From positions 1,364,001-1,428,000 of the forward strand of contig NZ_AP028070.1 in NCBI RefSeq assembly GCF_030297175.1: DNA of 64,000 nt. The letters are read 5' to 3'. This DNA comes from Marinobacter sp. LA51 (GTDB taxonomy: Bacteria > Pseudomonadota > Gammaproteobacteria > Pseudomonadales > Oleiphilaceae). Below the pieces are notes generated by a model. The model saw only the letters and a list, made by a program, of their open reading frames with translations, was not told where the DNA came from and ran no database searches. Positions 37,807 to 48,636 of the stretch are shown here, one piece after another. A program made the position numbers and the translations under genes. Positions within the stretch are counted from its first letter, which is position 1, and every line of letters begins with the position of its first letter.

Positions 37807-40299
37807 TCAGTCCGAAGCCACGGCGGCCAGAGCGTTATTCAGTCGTTTCGCCAGGGCCTGATCCGGTGCCTGCCCTGCGGACTTGAGGCACCAGTTAGCG
37901 ACCAGTTTCTCCAGCTCCACCATCTGATCGGTATTCTGTTCTGAAGACCCCATGCCTTCTGCCAGGCGCTGCACCTGAATTTCCATACGGCGCTGCCGGT
38001 CCGAGGCGGGCGAATCGACGCCGCCGAGGATTTCGGCTCGTATCACCAGTTCGCCGTGATCACACCCCTGCTGTTCTGCCGCCAGATCCGGCCAGTGCTT
38101 GGGTACCTGCTCCGGCTCTGGCTGCCCGTTGGTACGGGCCAACACCAGTGATTGCCAGGTGCTGATGTCCTGCAGCATTTGCTGATCGGCCACGGCCTTT
38201 TTTAATCGCCGTTTCTCTTCCTGAACGCGCTCCTTTACGTCGGATGACAGCGCGAGCGTTTGAAGGTTGTTCAGCGTCGTCAGCGAGTCGGTCAGCACGC
38301 TGACATCCTGGCCCCGTTGAATGCCCTGGGTTTCCTGCAGTGCTGCCACGGCGGCGCCATCAGCGGCCTGAGTGGCCTGCTGTTGTTCACTGCGCTGGGC
38401 ATCGCGCCGGGCGAAAATCTGGTCACAGGCTTTACGGAAAGCCTGCCAGAGTTTGCGATCTTCACGGTGCCGGGTAATGCCAATGGCTTTCCAATCGGAC
38501 TGCAGGTTTTTCGCCTGGTTCATGGCATCTTGCAGGGGCTCGTGATCGATCAGGGCAACGGCCTTGTCGACGATTTCTTGCTTCAGGGCTTCGTTTTTCC
38601 GACGTTCTTCATCCAGCGGAGCTTCCAGCTTTTTAAGCAGACTGTCGAAATGCTTCTGTACCTGTCGGTTCTCCCGAAACTCCACAGGCCAGGCGGCTTT
38701 CCATTCCTGGCGTGCCGTCAGGTGGATCTTTTCAGCGGCCTTCCAGTCGATGCTGAACCAGTCAGCGTTGGCGAGGAAAGATTCCAGCTCCGCGCAGATC
38801 GCCCGGCGTGTGTCCAGGTTGGCGCGTTTGAGGCCCGACTTGGCGGAAAAGTATTCCTTGCAAGGCTCGTAAGCCTTGTCCGAAGCAGCTTTAAAGCGTG
38901 ACCAGAGCTCCCGGTCTGAAGAGCCGCCAAGGTTGCGCCATTCGTTCTGGAGTTCCTTGATGCGCTCGGCCTTCGCTTCCGGCTCTATGGGCTGCTCGGC
39001 CAGGTGTTCCATCTGTTCGCACAGGGCGATCTGTTTCGGTTCGGTGGCAAAGCCGAGCCAGTCGCTGAGTTCCCGGAGTTGGCCGGTGAGCAGTTGCATT
39101 CGAGCCTGGAATGGCTTGCCGTGGCGATGATCCAGTGATTTGAACTGCTGTTGCGCGCCTCTGTACAGCTGCCGCGATTCTTTCAGTTGCTTGGCTTCCA
39201 ACGCGGCTTCCAGATTGGCAATGGTGGCGTCCAGATCCGCAGCGATGGTTTTCTGCTTTTTCAGATCTTCTGCCTTGGCAGGTGCCGCCTGTTTGCGCTG
39301 GCCAGCCAGCTTGTGAATCGGCACCAGCAGGGACGGCATCGGGAAGCCGTCGGGCCAGTTGATGTCCTGACTCAGGGCTTTGGCCTGGGCGCGCTGTTCA
39401 TCGGAAACGGCCTCGGACGCAGCCGCTTCGGCCAGTTCTGTTAGTGTCTCCCTGACCTGACCAATCTGGCGAACAGCGGTTATGTACGTTCGCAGTCCCA
39501 ACATGGTGGCCTCGTAGGCTTTCTGCTGCTGCTTGTCCACGCGTGTGTCGCGAGTGGCTTCAAGCCAGCGGTTCTCCTGGGTTTTTTGCAGGGCATCCAG
39601 AGACGACAGGGAGGGCAGGGTGTCCGGGGACTGGCCACGCAAGTCTTCCAGGGTAGTAGACAGAAGGCTCAGGGTTTCTTCCCGTTGCCGCGTCTGCTCC
39701 AGATGGCGTGCCTCTTCCTCGCGGGCTGACTGAATGGCCCGCAGTCGTTCCTTGCAGCCGTAGCTGGCTTCGAGGAACGCTTGCGCCTGTTCTTCGGTGG
39801 CGTGTGCTTCCAACCCGGCCCATTTCTGGTTCAGGGTTTCCAGGCGTGCCTCGTAGAGCTTGGTATCATCGCTCCGGGCCTGCTCGTTTGCGTTTTTGAT
39901 CAGGGCCGTGATGGCTTCGGAAATAGCCTCAAGCCGGGCCTGTTCCTCACGAAGGTTCTGCAGCGATTGCCGGACCGCCTGGTAGACACTCTTATCCCGG
40001 CCTTTTGCCTTCTTCTGAACCTCCTGCAGGCAGTCGTCGTCGGTCAAACGGGTCGCTGCATTCAGGCGCACTTCGGCGGTGACACCGCTGATGGCCAAGT
40101 CGGCAAGTTCCCTCTGAGTAGGTGAGCCCTGGAGGGCTTTCAACTGAGATTCCCTGAGGTTGGCTCGTGCTTCGTCCTTCTCGGCTTTTTCCGCTTGCTC
40201 AGCCTTCTCAATGTCCGGCGTCTTGAGCTGCTTTTGCGGTTTGGTGGTTGTGCCCGGGGATTTGCGGGATTTAAACAGTTTCTGGAGGAATGCGGCCAT
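37807..40299 (-). CDS. DUF349 repeat protein, large coiled-coil
   Basis: An 830-residue, highly charged helical protein of the DUF349 family (repeated W-K-x-aromatic blocks such as LNQKWAGLEAH, LQNEWRNLGGS, ARQEWKAAWPV and LQSDWKAIG). Such proteins are cytosolic and of unknown function, sometimes linked to translation or stress. Start at 40299 has AAAGGA upstream; the 19-residue extension in the same frame is not supported. Confidence 0.85.
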   Translation of the reverse strand: MAAFLQKLFKSRKSPGTTTKPQKQLKTPDIEKAEQAEKAEKDEARANLRESQLKALQGSPTQRELADLAISGVTAEVRLNAATRLTDDDCLQEVQKKAKGRDKSVYQAVRQSLQNLREEQARLEAISEAITALIKNANEQARSDDTKLYEARLETLNQKWAGLEAHATEEQAQAFLEASYGCKERLRAIQSAREEEARHLEQTRQREETLSLLSTTLEDLRGQSPDTLPSLSSLDALQKTQENRWLEATRDTRVDKQQQKAYEATMLGLRTYITAVRQIGQVRETLTELAEAAASEAVSDEQRAQAKALSQDINWPDGFPMPSLLVPIHKLAGQRKQAAPAKAEDLKKQKTIAADLDATIANLEAALEAKQLKESRQLYRGAQQQFKSLDHRHGKPFQARMQLLTGQLRELSDWLGFATEPKQIALCEQMEHLAEQPIEPEAKAERIKELQNEWRNLGGSSDRELWSRFKAASDKAYEPCKEYFSAKSGLKRANLDTRRAICAELESFLANADWFSIDWKAAEKIHLTARQEWKAAWPVEFRENRQVQKHFDSLLKKLEAPLDEERRKNEALKQEIVDKAVALIDHEPLQDAMNQAKNLQSDWKAIGITRHREDRKLWQAFRKACDQIFARRDAQRSEQQQATQAADGAAVAALQETQGIQRGQDVSVLTDSLTTLNNLQTLALSSDVKERVQEEKRRLKKAVADQQMLQDISTWQSLVLARTNGQPEPEQVPKHWPDLAAEQQGCDHGELVIRAEILGGVDSPASDRQRRMEIQVQRLAEGMGSSEQNTDQMVELEKLVANWCLKSAGQAPDQALAKRLNNALAAVASD

Positions 40300-40468
40300 G
40301 AAGGTATCCTTTAGGATTGAAACCAGTTCACGGTGTCGGGCAAAGTAAGCCGCCACCGGCCATCGGCTGCCAAATCAGGAAGCCGGATACGGCCTGCCGG
40401 TGTGCTCCGGCAGGAATGAATTTGGTGGCTAGTCTAGCGTTTTGAAGACGCGCGCGGGAAGGGTTTAA

Positions 40469-40945
40469 ATGGCAAAACCGGAAAATCAGGATGATCAGGA
40501 ATACAAGGCCCGCTCGTCGGCGTTGAGGCTGCTGGCCAGGCGCGAGCACAGCCGGCTCGAGCTGTCATTGAAACTGCGCCAGCGCAAGATCGAATCGGCC
40601 ATTATTGAGACGGTGCTGGACGAGTATGAGGCCGAGGGATGGCTGGACGACGACCGGTTTGCGGATGTGTACGCCCGGCAGCGGATAGACGTCGGTTACG
40701 GACCGTTGCGCATTCTCGGGGAGCTTCAGCAGCGGGGTGTGCACCGAACGCCGGAGTGCCTGTATGAAATGACCGAAGAAGACTGGTGCCGCCGCGCTGT
40801 GTTGCTCAGGGAAAAGCGATTTGGCCTGGAAAACCTGCAGAATGACTGGGATGAGAAGGTGCGTCAGGCCCGATTTCTGAATCGTCGCGGATATTCCGGG
40901 AGTCAGATTGAACGTGCGCTGGAAGTAAGGAATCCCGAGCAGTAA
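40469..40945 (+). CDS. recX: Regulatory protein RecX
   Basis: A 158-residue helical protein that binds RecA filaments and controls their extension. The three-helix repeats are clear: ALRLLARREHSRLELSLKL, EAEGWLDDDRFADVYARQRI, YGPLRILGELQQRG and KVRQARFLNRRGYS. GGGAAGGG precedes the ATG. Unusually no recA lies next to it in this window, since recX usually follows recA. Confidence 0.93.
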   Translation: MAKPENQDDQEYKARSSALRLLARREHSRLELSLKLRQRKIESAIIETVLDEYEAEGWLDDDRFADVYARQRIDVGYGPLRILGELQQRGVHRTPECLYEMTEEDWCRRAVLLREKRFGLENLQNDWDEKVRQARFLNRRGYSGSQIERALEVRNPEQ

Positions 40946-40959
40946 CCGCCGACGGGTTG

Positions 40960-42549
40960 CTAAAGCGTCGGCGGGATCAGACCCAATTCGGGCGGCAGGC
41001 TTGCCCGCATGTCTGGCTGGCTCTTTGGGCCAGAGGCGGTATCCGGGTTCCGGGGTTCCAGATTCACCACCTCAGACGCCGGGGCAGCATCAGGCTGTGC
41101 CCGCTCGGTAATTCGTGCCAGGACATCGTAATATCGGCGAATATTCTGCACGTAAAGCACCGGTTCGTGGCCCCGGGCGAAGCCGAAACGTGTCTTGGTG
41201 TACCACTCCTTCTGAGCCAGCAGCGGCAGGAACTCTTTAACGTCCATCCACCGGTCTGGGTTTTTGCCGGCGCCTTCAGTCAGGCGACGGGCATCTTCAA
41301 GATGTCCAAAGCCGACATTATAGGAGGCCAGCGCGAACCAGGTGCGGTCCGGTTCCGGTATCCGATTCGGGATCTTCCGATGCACCATTCGGAAATACTT
41401 GGCGCCACCCTGAATGCTTTCCTCGGCATCCATCCGGTTATTGATACCGATGTAGCTGGCGGTATTCCGGGTCAGCATCATTAGCCCACGCACACCCGTT
41501 GGCGAAACCGCATTGGGGCGCCAGTGGGATTCCTGATAGCCAATAGCGGCGAGCAACCGCCAGTCGATCTCGAAATCGCTGGCGTAGTCCTGAAACAGCG
41601 CCTCGTACTTGGGCAGGCGGTTGTCCACGTGATGCATGAAGGTCCGTGCGCCGACATAGTTAAGCTGATCGAGGTGGCCGTAGAAGCGCTCAGCGAGTTG
41701 GTCCAACGTGCCATCGGCCTCCAATTTGTCCAGAAATTCGCTGGCGGCGTTGACCAGTGTGTTGTCCTGGTCGGCGGGGAAAAGCCAGGCAAGTTCCTCT
41801 GGCTCTCCCAGGTAAAAGGCTTTCTTCACGTGGGGATAGAAAACGTGGTTCAGTTCCAGTTCGTTGGATGACACCACGGCATAGGCAAACTCACCACTTT
41901 CCACCCGCGCCAGAACACCGGCCGCATCAATGCTGGGATGAACCCGCCAGTCGAAACCTTGATTCTTATCGGCGATCAGGTGTTCATGATTGCTTTCAGC
42001 AACCAGGTGAAGGGTTTGGCCCGTCAGGTCGTCCAGAGATTTCGGGCGCATAAGATCCCGGTGATATACCACCACCGATTGCGCGGTGATTCCGGTGGGC
42101 AGCACTCGGTATTGGCCGGCAATGCCCGGCTGACCCGACAAACCGGCGAGGCCGACGTGGGCGTAATTTCTGGACAGTACGGACAGAATTTCGGTGTTAT
42201 CGTCGGCCACGCGAACTCTCAGCTCGACGCCGAGTTCATCGGCAAACCGTTTTGCCAGTTCGTAATCATAGCCGGTCGCACCGTCTCGCCCTTCGTAATA
42301 AATCGAGGGGGCTTCACGGGTAATCACATGCAGAACGTCCTCTGCGAGAACCTCCTGCAGTGTACTGGGGCGCGAGCAGCCAACTAAGGCCACAGCTGCA
42401 CTGATCAACAGGATCATCTGAATCGGTGCGGCTGCGAAAGCAGTCAAGAATCTGAGCAATTCCCTGGACTCCCTTACAGCTGAATCGTCGGGATACGTCA
42501 GTGTGTGAGTATTGGACGCACCCTGTGTCACACTCGGTGTAGCCTCCAT
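40960..42549 (-). CDS. mltF: Membrane-bound lytic transglycosylase MltF
   Basis: A 529-residue cell-wall enzyme anchored as an outer-membrane lipoprotein. The lipobox LVGC follows a hydrophobic segment, preceded by an unusually long N-terminal region of about 40 residues if the ATG at 42549 (AAGG upstream) is right; a start at the later Met of [14 protein letters not shown] is possible. A periplasmic solute-binding-like domain (about 65-290) precedes the SLT catalytic domain (about 320-480), with the catalytic Glu in AIGYQESHW and the VRGLMMLT motif. Confidence 0.92.
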   Translation of the reverse strand: MEATPSVTQGASNTHTLTYPDDSAVRESRELLRFLTAFAAAPIQMILLISAAVALVGCSRPSTLQEVLAEDVLHVITREAPSIYYEGRDGATGYDYELAKRFADELGVELRVRVADDNTEILSVLSRNYAHVGLAGLSGQPGIAGQYRVLPTGITAQSVVVYHRDLMRPKSLDDLTGQTLHLVAESNHEHLIADKNQGFDWRVHPSIDAAGVLARVESGEFAYAVVSSNELELNHVFYPHVKKAFYLGEPEELAWLFPADQDNTLVNAASEFLDKLEADGTLDQLAERFYGHLDQLNYVGARTFMHHVDNRLPKYEALFQDYASDFEIDWRLLAAIGYQESHWRPNAVSPTGVRGLMMLTRNTASYIGINNRMDAEESIQGGAKYFRMVHRKIPNRIPEPDRTWFALASYNVGFGHLEDARRLTEGAGKNPDRWMDVKEFLPLLAQKEWYTKTRFGFARGHEPVLYVQNIRRYYDVLARITERAQPDAAPASEVVNLEPRNPDTASGPKSQPDMRASLPPELGLIPPTL

Positions 42550-42603
42550 TGCCACACCTTTATGATCGTCGCTGCCGGTGAGCGGGTCAACAAAGTTGAT
42601 CAA

Positions 42604-42632
42604 TTTACATGCAAAACAATGTCAATTGTACT
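42604..42632 (+). promoter_or_regulatory. Candidate promoter of purL
   Basis: TTTACA and TGTACT separated by 17 bases, about 110 bases before the purL start. Overlapping inverted bases (CAAAACAATGTCAATTG) could hold a regulator site; no clear PurR box is seen. Confidence 0.35.
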
Positions 42633-42744
42633 CCGGGGAATTCCCTACCACGGCGCTGTATCCCGACCTCGCTTTCGAGTATCATGTCGGCCTTTCAAAA
42701 TTGCACCCAGACATCCCCCGTTTCGCGCGATACAGGTTGATATC

Positions 42745-45700
42745 ATGCTTGAACTTCGCGGCGCTCCCGCGCTTTCGCCATTCCGCTCCCGCAAATTACA
42801 CACTCGTATCCAGGATGCTGTTCCTGAAGTCGAGCATGTATACGCCGAGTTCATGCACTTCGTCGATCTGGAAGACAGCCTGTCAGCGTCTGAACAGGCC
42901 ATCCTCGACCGACTGCTGACCTACGGTCCCAGCGTTCCCGTTGAGGAGCCTGACGGCGTCCTGTTCCTGGTTGTTCCCAGGCCCGGCACCTTGTCGCCCT
43001 GGTCCAGTAAGGCGACGGACATCGCCCGTAATTGTGGCCTGCGCCAGATTCACCGTATTGAGCGTGGCACGGCTTTTTACATCCGTGCCCGCAAGAAACT
43101 GGGGCTCGCTCAGCGCGAGAAAATTGCGGCACTGCTCCACGATCGCATGACCCAGAAGGTATTCCATGAGATGGGCGGCGCCGAACTGCTGTTCAGTCAT
43201 GAAGAGCCTCGGCCGCTTGGCCGGGTGCCGGTTCTGGCGGGTGGTCGTACGGCCCTGGTCGAGGCCAATAGTCGCCTGGGCCTGGCATTGGCAGAAGACG
43301 AGATTGATTATCTGGCGAAATCGTTCACTGATCTTCAGCGGGATCCAACCGACGTTGAACTGATGATGTTTGCCCAGGCCAACTCGGAACATTGCCGGCA
43401 CAAGATTTTTAACGCCTCTTGGGATATCGACGGTGAAGGTCAGGAAAAATCGCTGTTTGCGATGATCCGCAACACCTTCGAAATGAACAGCGAAGGGGTG
43501 CTGTCTGCTTACAAGGACAACGCGTCCGTTATTCGTGGCAGCCGTGGTGGCCGTTTCTTCCCGGATTCGGAGACAGGGGTCTACGGCTACAACCAGGAAG
43601 ACATCCACATCCTGATGAAGGTGGAAACCCATAACCACCCGACCGCGATCGCGCCGGCCGCGGGCTCGGCCACAGGCTCCGGTGGTGAAATCCGTGATGA
43701 GGGTGCCACCGGGCGTGGCTCCAAGCCCAAGGCGGGGCTGAGCGGATTCACGGTGTCCAACCTGAACCTTCCGGGCGATACCCAGCCGTGGGAAATCGGG
43801 TACGGGAAGCCAGAGCGCATTGCTTCAGCGTTGGATATCATGATTGAGGGGCCCATTGGCGGCGCTTCATTTAATAACGAATTTGGCCGCCCGAACCTGG
43901 CCGGCTACTTCCGTACCTTTGAGGAAAAGGTGCCGGGTGCGGCGGGCGACGAAGTACGCGGTTACCACAAACCGATCATGATCGCCGGTGGTCTGGGCAA
44001 CATTCGTGAAGATCACGTGGAGAAGGGCCATATCCCGGTTGGCGCCAAGCTGATCGTGCTCGGTGGTCCTTCCATGCTGATTGGTTTGGGTGGTGGTGCC
44101 GCTTCGTCCATGGATTCTGGTTCAAGTAACGAGAACCTCGATTTTGCATCGGTTCAGCGCGACAACCCGGAAATGGAGCGTCGCTGCCAGGAAGTGATCG
44201 ACCGCTGCTGGCAGATGGGCGATCACAATCCGATCTGCTTTATCCATGACGTGGGTGCCGGCGGTCTGTCCAACGCCATGCCGGAGCTGGTGAAGGACGG
44301 CGGCCGCGGCGGCAAGTTCGAGCTGAGGGATATTCCCAGCGATGAGCCGGGCATGTCTCCGCTGGAGATTTGGTGTAACGAATCCCAGGAGCGCTATGTC
44401 ATGGCGGTGGCGCCAGAGAATCTCGACCGGTTCGACTCGCTTTGCCGTCGTGAGCGGTGCCCATATGCCGTGATCGGTGAGGCTACCGAGAGCCACCACC
44501 TCGAGCTGGGCGATTCCTATTTCGATGACAAGCCGGTTGATCTTCCGATGGACGTGCTGTTTGGTAAACCACCACGCATGCACCGCAGTGTCAGCCGCGT
44601 TTCCTTTACCAAGCCAATCTTTGATTCCACCAAGATTGACCTGAACGATGCCATCCGCCGGGTTCTGCGATTGCCGTCGGTGGGCTCCAAGAACTTCCTG
44701 ATCACCATCGGCGACCGGACCATCACAGGCTTGGTCGCCCGTGATCAGATGGTTGGCCCTTGGCAGGTGCCGGTCAGCGATGTGGCGGTTACTTCCAGTT
44801 CCTTCGACGTCCGTGCCGGTGAAGCCATGGCCATGGGCGAGCGCACTCCGGTTGCGGTTATCGATGCGCCGGCCTCAGGCCGTATGGCGGTTGGTGAAGT
44901 GATCACCAACATGGCGGCTGCCCCGATCAGCAAGCTTTCCGATATTCGTCTGTCCGCCAACTGGATGGCCGCTGCGGGTCATCCGGGCGAGGACGAAAAC
45001 CTGTACGAAACCGTGCGGGCTGTCGGTATGGAGCTGTGCCCCGAATTGGGTATCACTATCCCGGTGGGCAAGGACTCCATGTCCATGAAGACCATGTGGG
45101 AGGAAGAGGACAGCGGTGAGCAGAAGAGTGTTACTGCGCCACTCTCCCTGGTGGTTAGTGGCTTTGCGCCGGTCACCGATGTGGCCAAGACCCTGACGCC
45201 GCAGCTGATCACCAATGCCGGTGACACTGACCTTATCCTGATTGATTTGGCTGCCGGCCAGAACCGCCTCGGTGGTTCAGCGCTGGCCCAGGTGTATCGC
45301 CAGGTAGGCGCGGTGGCCCCGGATCTCGATGATCCAGAAGACATCAAGGCGTTCTTTGCGGTTATTCAGGGTCTGATCAGCGATGCGAAGTTGCTGGCCT
45401 ACCACGATCGTTCTGACGGTGGTCTGTTTGTCACCCTGGCCGAGATGAGCTTCGCTGGCCGCACCGGCGTTGACGTCAAACTCGATGGGCTGGCAGAAGA
45501 TGCGTCGCAATTCGCCCGCGAACTCTTCAATGAAGAGCTGGGTGCGGTCATTCAGGTTCGCCGTGAGGACACCGACTTTGTCCTGCAACAGTTCTCTGGC
45601 GCCGGCCTTGGTGACCATACCAGCGTGATTGGTACCCTGAACGACGACGATCAGCTGCGGCTGAGCTTCGAGGGTGAGTCCGTGGTGGATGAGCCACGTG

Positions 45701-46653
45701 TTGAACTGCAGCGTCTGTGGTCTGAAACCAGTTACCGTATCCAGTCCCTGCGTGACAATGCCGATTGCGCCCAGGAGGAATTCGACAACCTGTTGGATGC
45801 CGAAGACCCGGGCTTGAGTGCCGAGCTCACTTACGACATCAACGAGGACATCACCGCGCCTTATATCAATACAGGCGCGCGTCCGAAGGTTGCAGTGCTC
45901 AGAGAGCAGGGCGTTAACGGCCAGACAGAGATGGCCGCTGCGTTCGATCGGGCCGGTTTCGAATCAGTAGACGTTCACATGAGCGACCTGCTGTCCGGAC
46001 GGGTCACGCTGGAACGCTTCAATAGTCTGGTGGCCTGCGGTGGGTTCTCCTATGGCGACGTGCTCGGTGCGGGTGAAGGATGGGCAAAGTCAATTCTGTT
46101 CAGTGATCGGGTTCGGGATCAGTTTGCCGGTTTCTTCAATCGTCAGGATACGCTTGCTCTGGGAGTCTGCAACGGCTGCCAGATGCTGTCCAATCTGCAT
46201 GAACTGATTCCCGGTAGCGAGGGCTGGCCGCGGTTTGTGCGCAACCAGTCTGAGCAGTTCGAGGCTCGCCTGGTAATGGCGGAAGTGATGCAGTCACCGT
46301 CGGCGTTCCTTGATGGTATGGCGGGCTCACGTATGCCCATAGCCGTCGCTCACGGCGAAGGCCGGATCGAGTTCAACGGTGTGGGTAATGCGGCCAGTTT
46401 CACCGAAAACGAATTGGTAGCACTGCGTTATGTCGACAACCGTGGTCAGGCAACGGAACGCTATCCGTTCAACCCGAACGGCTCTGAAGGTGGTATTACA
46501 GGCCTGACGACCCGCGATGGTCGGGTGACCATCATGATGCCTCACCCGGAACGGGTATTCCGGGCTGTGCAGCACTCCTGGCGCCCCGAGGGCTGGGAAG
46601 AGGACGGTCCCTGGATTCGCATGTTCAGGAATGCGAGGCACTGGTTCGCCTAA
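42745..46653 (+). CDS. purL: Phosphoribosylformylglycinamidine synthase PurL
   Basis: A 1302-residue single-chain FGAM synthase of purine synthesis; the length fits the gammaproteobacterial form (about 1295). Visible: linker and N-terminal domain to about 170, two AIR-synthetase-like halves with [12 protein letters not shown] and [18 protein letters not shown] motif, and a C-terminal glutaminase with nucleophile Cys in [10 protein letters not shown] and His-Glu in [13 protein letters not shown] at 42745 matches the family start ([11 protein letters not shown]); the longer upstream frame is not coding. Confidence 0.97.
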   Translation: MLELRGAPALSPFRSRKLHTRIQDAVPEVEHVYAEFMHFVDLEDSLSASEQAILDRLLTYGPSVPVEEPDGVLFLVVPRPGTLSPWSSKATDIARNCGLRQIHRIERGTAFYIRARKKLGLAQREKIAALLHDRMTQKVFHEMGGAELLFSHEEPRPLGRVPVLAGGRTALVEANSRLGLALAEDEIDYLAKSFTDLQRDPTDVELMMFAQANSEHCRHKIFNASWDIDGEGQEKSLFAMIRNTFEMNSEGVLSAYKDNASVIRGSRGGRFFPDSETGVYGYNQEDIHILMKVETHNHPTAIAPAAGSATGSGGEIRDEGATGRGSKPKAGLSGFTVSNLNLPGDTQPWEIGYGKPERIASALDIMIEGPIGGASFNNEFGRPNLAGYFRTFEEKVPGAAGDEVRGYHKPIMIAGGLGNIREDHVEKGHIPVGAKLIVLGGPSMLIGLGGGAASSMDSGSSNENLDFASVQRDNPEMERRCQEVIDRCWQMGDHNPICFIHDVGAGGLSNAMPELVKDGGRGGKFELRDIPSDEPGMSPLEIWCNESQERYVMAVAPENLDRFDSLCRRERCPYAVIGEATESHHLELGDSYFDDKPVDLPMDVLFGKPPRMHRSVSRVSFTKPIFDSTKIDLNDAIRRVLRLPSVGSKNFLITIGDRTITGLVARDQMVGPWQVPVSDVAVTSSSFDVRAGEAMAMGERTPVAVIDAPASGRMAVGEVITNMAAAPISKLSDIRLSANWMAAAGHPGEDENLYETVRAVGMELCPELGITIPVGKDSMSMKTMWEEEDSGEQKSVTAPLSLVVSGFAPVTDVAKTLTPQLITNAGDTDLILIDLAAGQNRLGGSALAQVYRQVGAVAPDLDDPEDIKAFFAVIQGLISDAKLLAYHDRSDGGLFVTLAEMSFAGRTGVDVKLDGLAEDASQFARELFNEELGAVIQVRREDTDFVLQQFSGAGLGDHTSVIGTLNDDDQLRLSFEGESVVDEPRVELQRLWSETSYRIQSLRDNADCAQEEFDNLLDAEDPGLSAELTYDINEDITAPYINTGARPKVAVLREQGVNGQTEMAAAFDRAGFESVDVHMSDLLSGRVTLERFNSLVACGGFSYGDVLGAGEGWAKSILFSDRVRDQFAGFFNRQDTLALGVCNGCQMLSNLHELIPGSEGWPRFVRNQSEQFEARLVMAEVMQSPSAFLDGMAGSRMPIAVAHGEGRIEFNGVGNAASFTENELVALRYVDNRGQATERYPFNPNGSEGGITGLTTRDGRVTIMMPHPERVFRAVQHSWRPEGWEEDGPWIRMFRNARHWFA

Positions 46654-46670
46654 AGCTGCGGACTGAACAA

Positions 46671-46721
46671 AGCCGGCCCTGGGAATGTCTGACGACGATA
46701 TTTCCCACGGCCGGTTTTTTT
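46671..46721 (+). terminator. Rho-independent terminator of purL
   Basis: A long stem pairing AGCCGGCCcTGGGAA with TTTCCCAcGGCCGGT, then TTTTTT. Located 18 bases after the stop. Confidence 0.88.
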
Positions 46722-46993
46722 ATGTCATGGATTCCCGTAATTGACGCAAATATCAAGGCCCAAAACCCGGATTTTTGGCAAAATAGCCCTTGACTCATTT
46801 GTTTTATGCACACTGACGGTGCTTGGTTGTGCGTTCTGTGAACAAAGAATGAGAAGCAGGTTCAATTTTTGTGCGCCTAATATAACGTGTTGATAAATAA
46901 CGATAAAATCAATCGGGTGATTTTGTCGCCAATTTGACACGAGTGCAGTAATTCCGGGGTTTTGGGGCGTGTTCCCAAAAACTTTCCCCAGAG

Positions 46994-47016
46994 TTATCCA
47001 CAGATTCTGTGGGTAA
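46994..47016. promoter_or_regulatory. Pair of inverted DnaA boxes
   Basis: TTATCCACA-gattc-TGTGGGTAA, the first a perfect DnaA box and the second a one-mismatch copy in the other orientation. Located about 60 bases before the yqfO-like gene. Confidence 0.5.
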
Positions 47017-47070
47017 GTTTCTAAGCCATTAATCTGTACAAAAAATATCCGAATATTCAGGGGGAGTGCC

Positions 47071-47382
47071 ATGTATAAATTGTGCTATTTCGTGCCCGAG
47101 ACTCACTTGGAAAAGACCAAGAATGCGCTGTTCAATTCCGGTGCAGGCCGGATCGGTGATTACGACAGCTGTGCCTGGCAATCTCTGGGGCAGGGTCAGT
47201 TTCGACCGCTGGCAGGTAGCGATCCTTTCCTGGGCAATCAGGGTGAGCTGGAGGTAGTAGCGGAGTACAAGGTGGAGCTGGTGTGTGAAGACGCCCTGGT
47301 CGGTGAGGCGCTGAAGGCACTGAAGCAGGCCCATCCCTATGAAGAGCCTGCCTACGAGGTATACAGAATCGAGGAGCTGTGA
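47071..47382 (+). CDS. YqfO/NIF3-like CutA-fold protein
   Basis: A 103-residue protein similar to the small YqfO domain (PII/CutA-like fold) inserted in or paired with NIF3-type proteins. Signature pieces: YKLCYFVPETHLEKTKNAL, GRIGDYDSCAWQS, and HPYEEPAYEVYRIEE. GGGGGAG lies upstream of the ATG. Function unknown. Its stop abuts the convergent NUDIX gene without spacer. Confidence 0.85.
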   Translation: MYKLCYFVPETHLEKTKNALFNSGAGRIGDYDSCAWQSLGQGQFRPLAGSDPFLGNQGELEVVAEYKVELVCEDALVGEALKALKQAHPYEEPAYEVYRIEEL

Positions 47383-47940
47383 TCAGTCCTTGCGGGATGC
47401 TGCGGACATAGTGTGCCGGATGTCCTGCACGTGGACGCCAAAGGATTCTTTTCGGAAGTCCTCAAGAAACAGTTCCAGGGTTTTTCGGACCGTTGGGAAG
47501 GAGAGCTCGTTCCACGGAATGTCCTCAAGGGCAAACAGCTGGGTTTCCAGTGACTCCTCACCCGCTCCGAATTCGCCGTTTTTCAGGGTGGCACGGTAGA
47601 ACATGTGCACCTGGTTGATATGAGGCACATCGATGATCGAGTACAAGCCCTCGATGTCGACCTCGGCCAGGGCCTCTTCCCGTGTTTCCCGTTCAGCGGC
47701 CTCTACGGTTGTCTCGGCGTTTTCCATGAAGCCTGCTGGTAGGGTCCAGTAGCCGTACCGGGGTTCGATGGCACGGCGGCACAGCAGGATCTTGCCCTGC
47801 CAGATGGGAACCGTGCCGGCGACAATGCGAGGGTTCTGGTAATGTATGGTCTCGCAGCTTACGCAAACATAGCGGTGGCGGTTGTCGCCCTCGGGGATGC
47901 GTTGTTCAACCAGATGGCCGCATGTGCTGCAGTACTTCAT
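47383..47940 (-). CDS. NUDIX hydrolase with N-terminal zinc ribbon
   Basis: A 185-residue nucleotide-diphosphate hydrolase. N-terminal zinc ribbon CSTCGH and CVSCETIH (four Cys) is followed by the NUDIX box G-x5-E-x7-REtrEEA within GFMENAETTVEAAERETREE. Layout resembles NudC-type and ADP-ribose hydrolases of Pseudomonas; substrate unresolved. It is divergent from a second NUDIX gene. Confidence 0.88.
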   Translation of the reverse strand: MKYCSTCGHLVEQRIPEGDNRHRYVCVSCETIHYQNPRIVAGTVPIWQGKILLCRRAIEPRYGYWTLPAGFMENAETTVEAAERETREEALAEVDIEGLYSIIDVPHINQVHMFYRATLKNGEFGAGEESLETQLFALEDIPWNELSFPTVRKTLELFLEDFRKESFGVHVQDIRHTMSAASRKD

Positions 47941-48017
47941 GTGTTTCCCCGTATACTGGAAATTGGTTTGGTAGTCAGTTTAACGATCGTGGCTGCCTCT
48001 GTCTCATCCAACCTGCG

Positions 48018-48635
48018 ATGTACTCCTGGAGCAACAATTTGCGCGATTTACTTGCCGAACGTTTGGCGGGCTATGCACCCAGGCAGCTGGCACTGGATTA
48101 TCCGGAAGCCGGTATCCTCGTGCCTATTACAGACGATCATCGTAACCCGGAAATGATCTTTACGTTGAGATCCTCGAATCTGAACACTCATCGGGGCCAG
48201 GTTGCCTATCCCGGCGGAAAGCGGGATCCCGGGGATCCATCGCTGGCTGCCACCGCATTGCGGGAGACTCACGAAGAGATCGGCTTGCCTCCTGAGCAAG
48301 TGCAGATCATAGCCCCCTTGAGCCAGGTGATGTCCCGATACGGCATTTTGGTCACGCCTTATGTCGGCGTAATACCCGTGGACCACCCCATGGAACCCAA
48401 TCCACATGAGATTGAGAGCGTATTTCGTGTTCCCTTGTCGTTTTTACTTGAAGATCGGCGTGAGCGTACGGACGCGCTGAACTTCCTTAATCACACATTT
48501 TACGTGCCGTGTTATCGCTGGGATCGATATCAGATATGGGGGTTGTCGGCGGTGGTTCTGGTTGATTTTATGAACGCTGTGTACGATGCCGGTATCGATT
48601 TGCTCGAACCGCCCGATGCAGGCTTTGGAGGCTGA
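48018..48635 (+). CDS. CoA pyrophosphatase-like NUDIX hydrolase
   Basis: A 205-residue NUDIX enzyme of the CoA-cleaving (NudL) group: [20 protein letters not shown] with EEIGL holds the catalytic box, preceded by the [10 protein letters not shown] stretch typical of the UPF0035 motif. Likely splits CoA and derivatives to phosphopantetheine and 3',5'-ADP. Start at 48018 is chosen on domain grounds; the ribosome site is weak. The gamma-carbonic anhydrase start follows by one base. Confidence 0.88.
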   Translation: MYSWSNNLRDLLAERLAGYAPRQLALDYPEAGILVPITDDHRNPEMIFTLRSSNLNTHRGQVAYPGGKRDPGDPSLAATALRETHEEIGLPPEQVQIIAPLSQVMSRYGILVTPYVGVIPVDHPMEPNPHEIESVFRVPLSFLLEDRRERTDALNFLNHTFYVPCYRWDRYQIWGLSAVVLVDFMNAVYDAGIDLLEPPDAGFGG

Positions 48636-48636
48636 T

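Larger units (their letters stand above)
46654..47070. other. Gap with terminator, AT-rich stretch and inverted DnaA boxes
   Basis: 417 bases without a supported gene. It contains the purL terminator at the left, then an AT-rich stretch (about 46850-46935), then TTATCCACA (46994-47002) facing TGTGGGTAA (47008-47016), which read as a consensus DnaA box and an inverted near-consensus box five bases apart. No promoter is certain for the gene that follows. Confidence 0.6.

Noticed and set aside
46994..47016. Chromosome replication origin
   Set aside because: Only two DnaA boxes, no dnaA, gidA or other origin-linked genes nearby; kept only as a DnaA-box pair.
46725..47072. Minus-strand frame of 115 codons in the gap after purL
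   Set aside because: Composition unlike neighbouring proteins, no good ribosome site, runs across the purL terminator region and the DnaA boxes.
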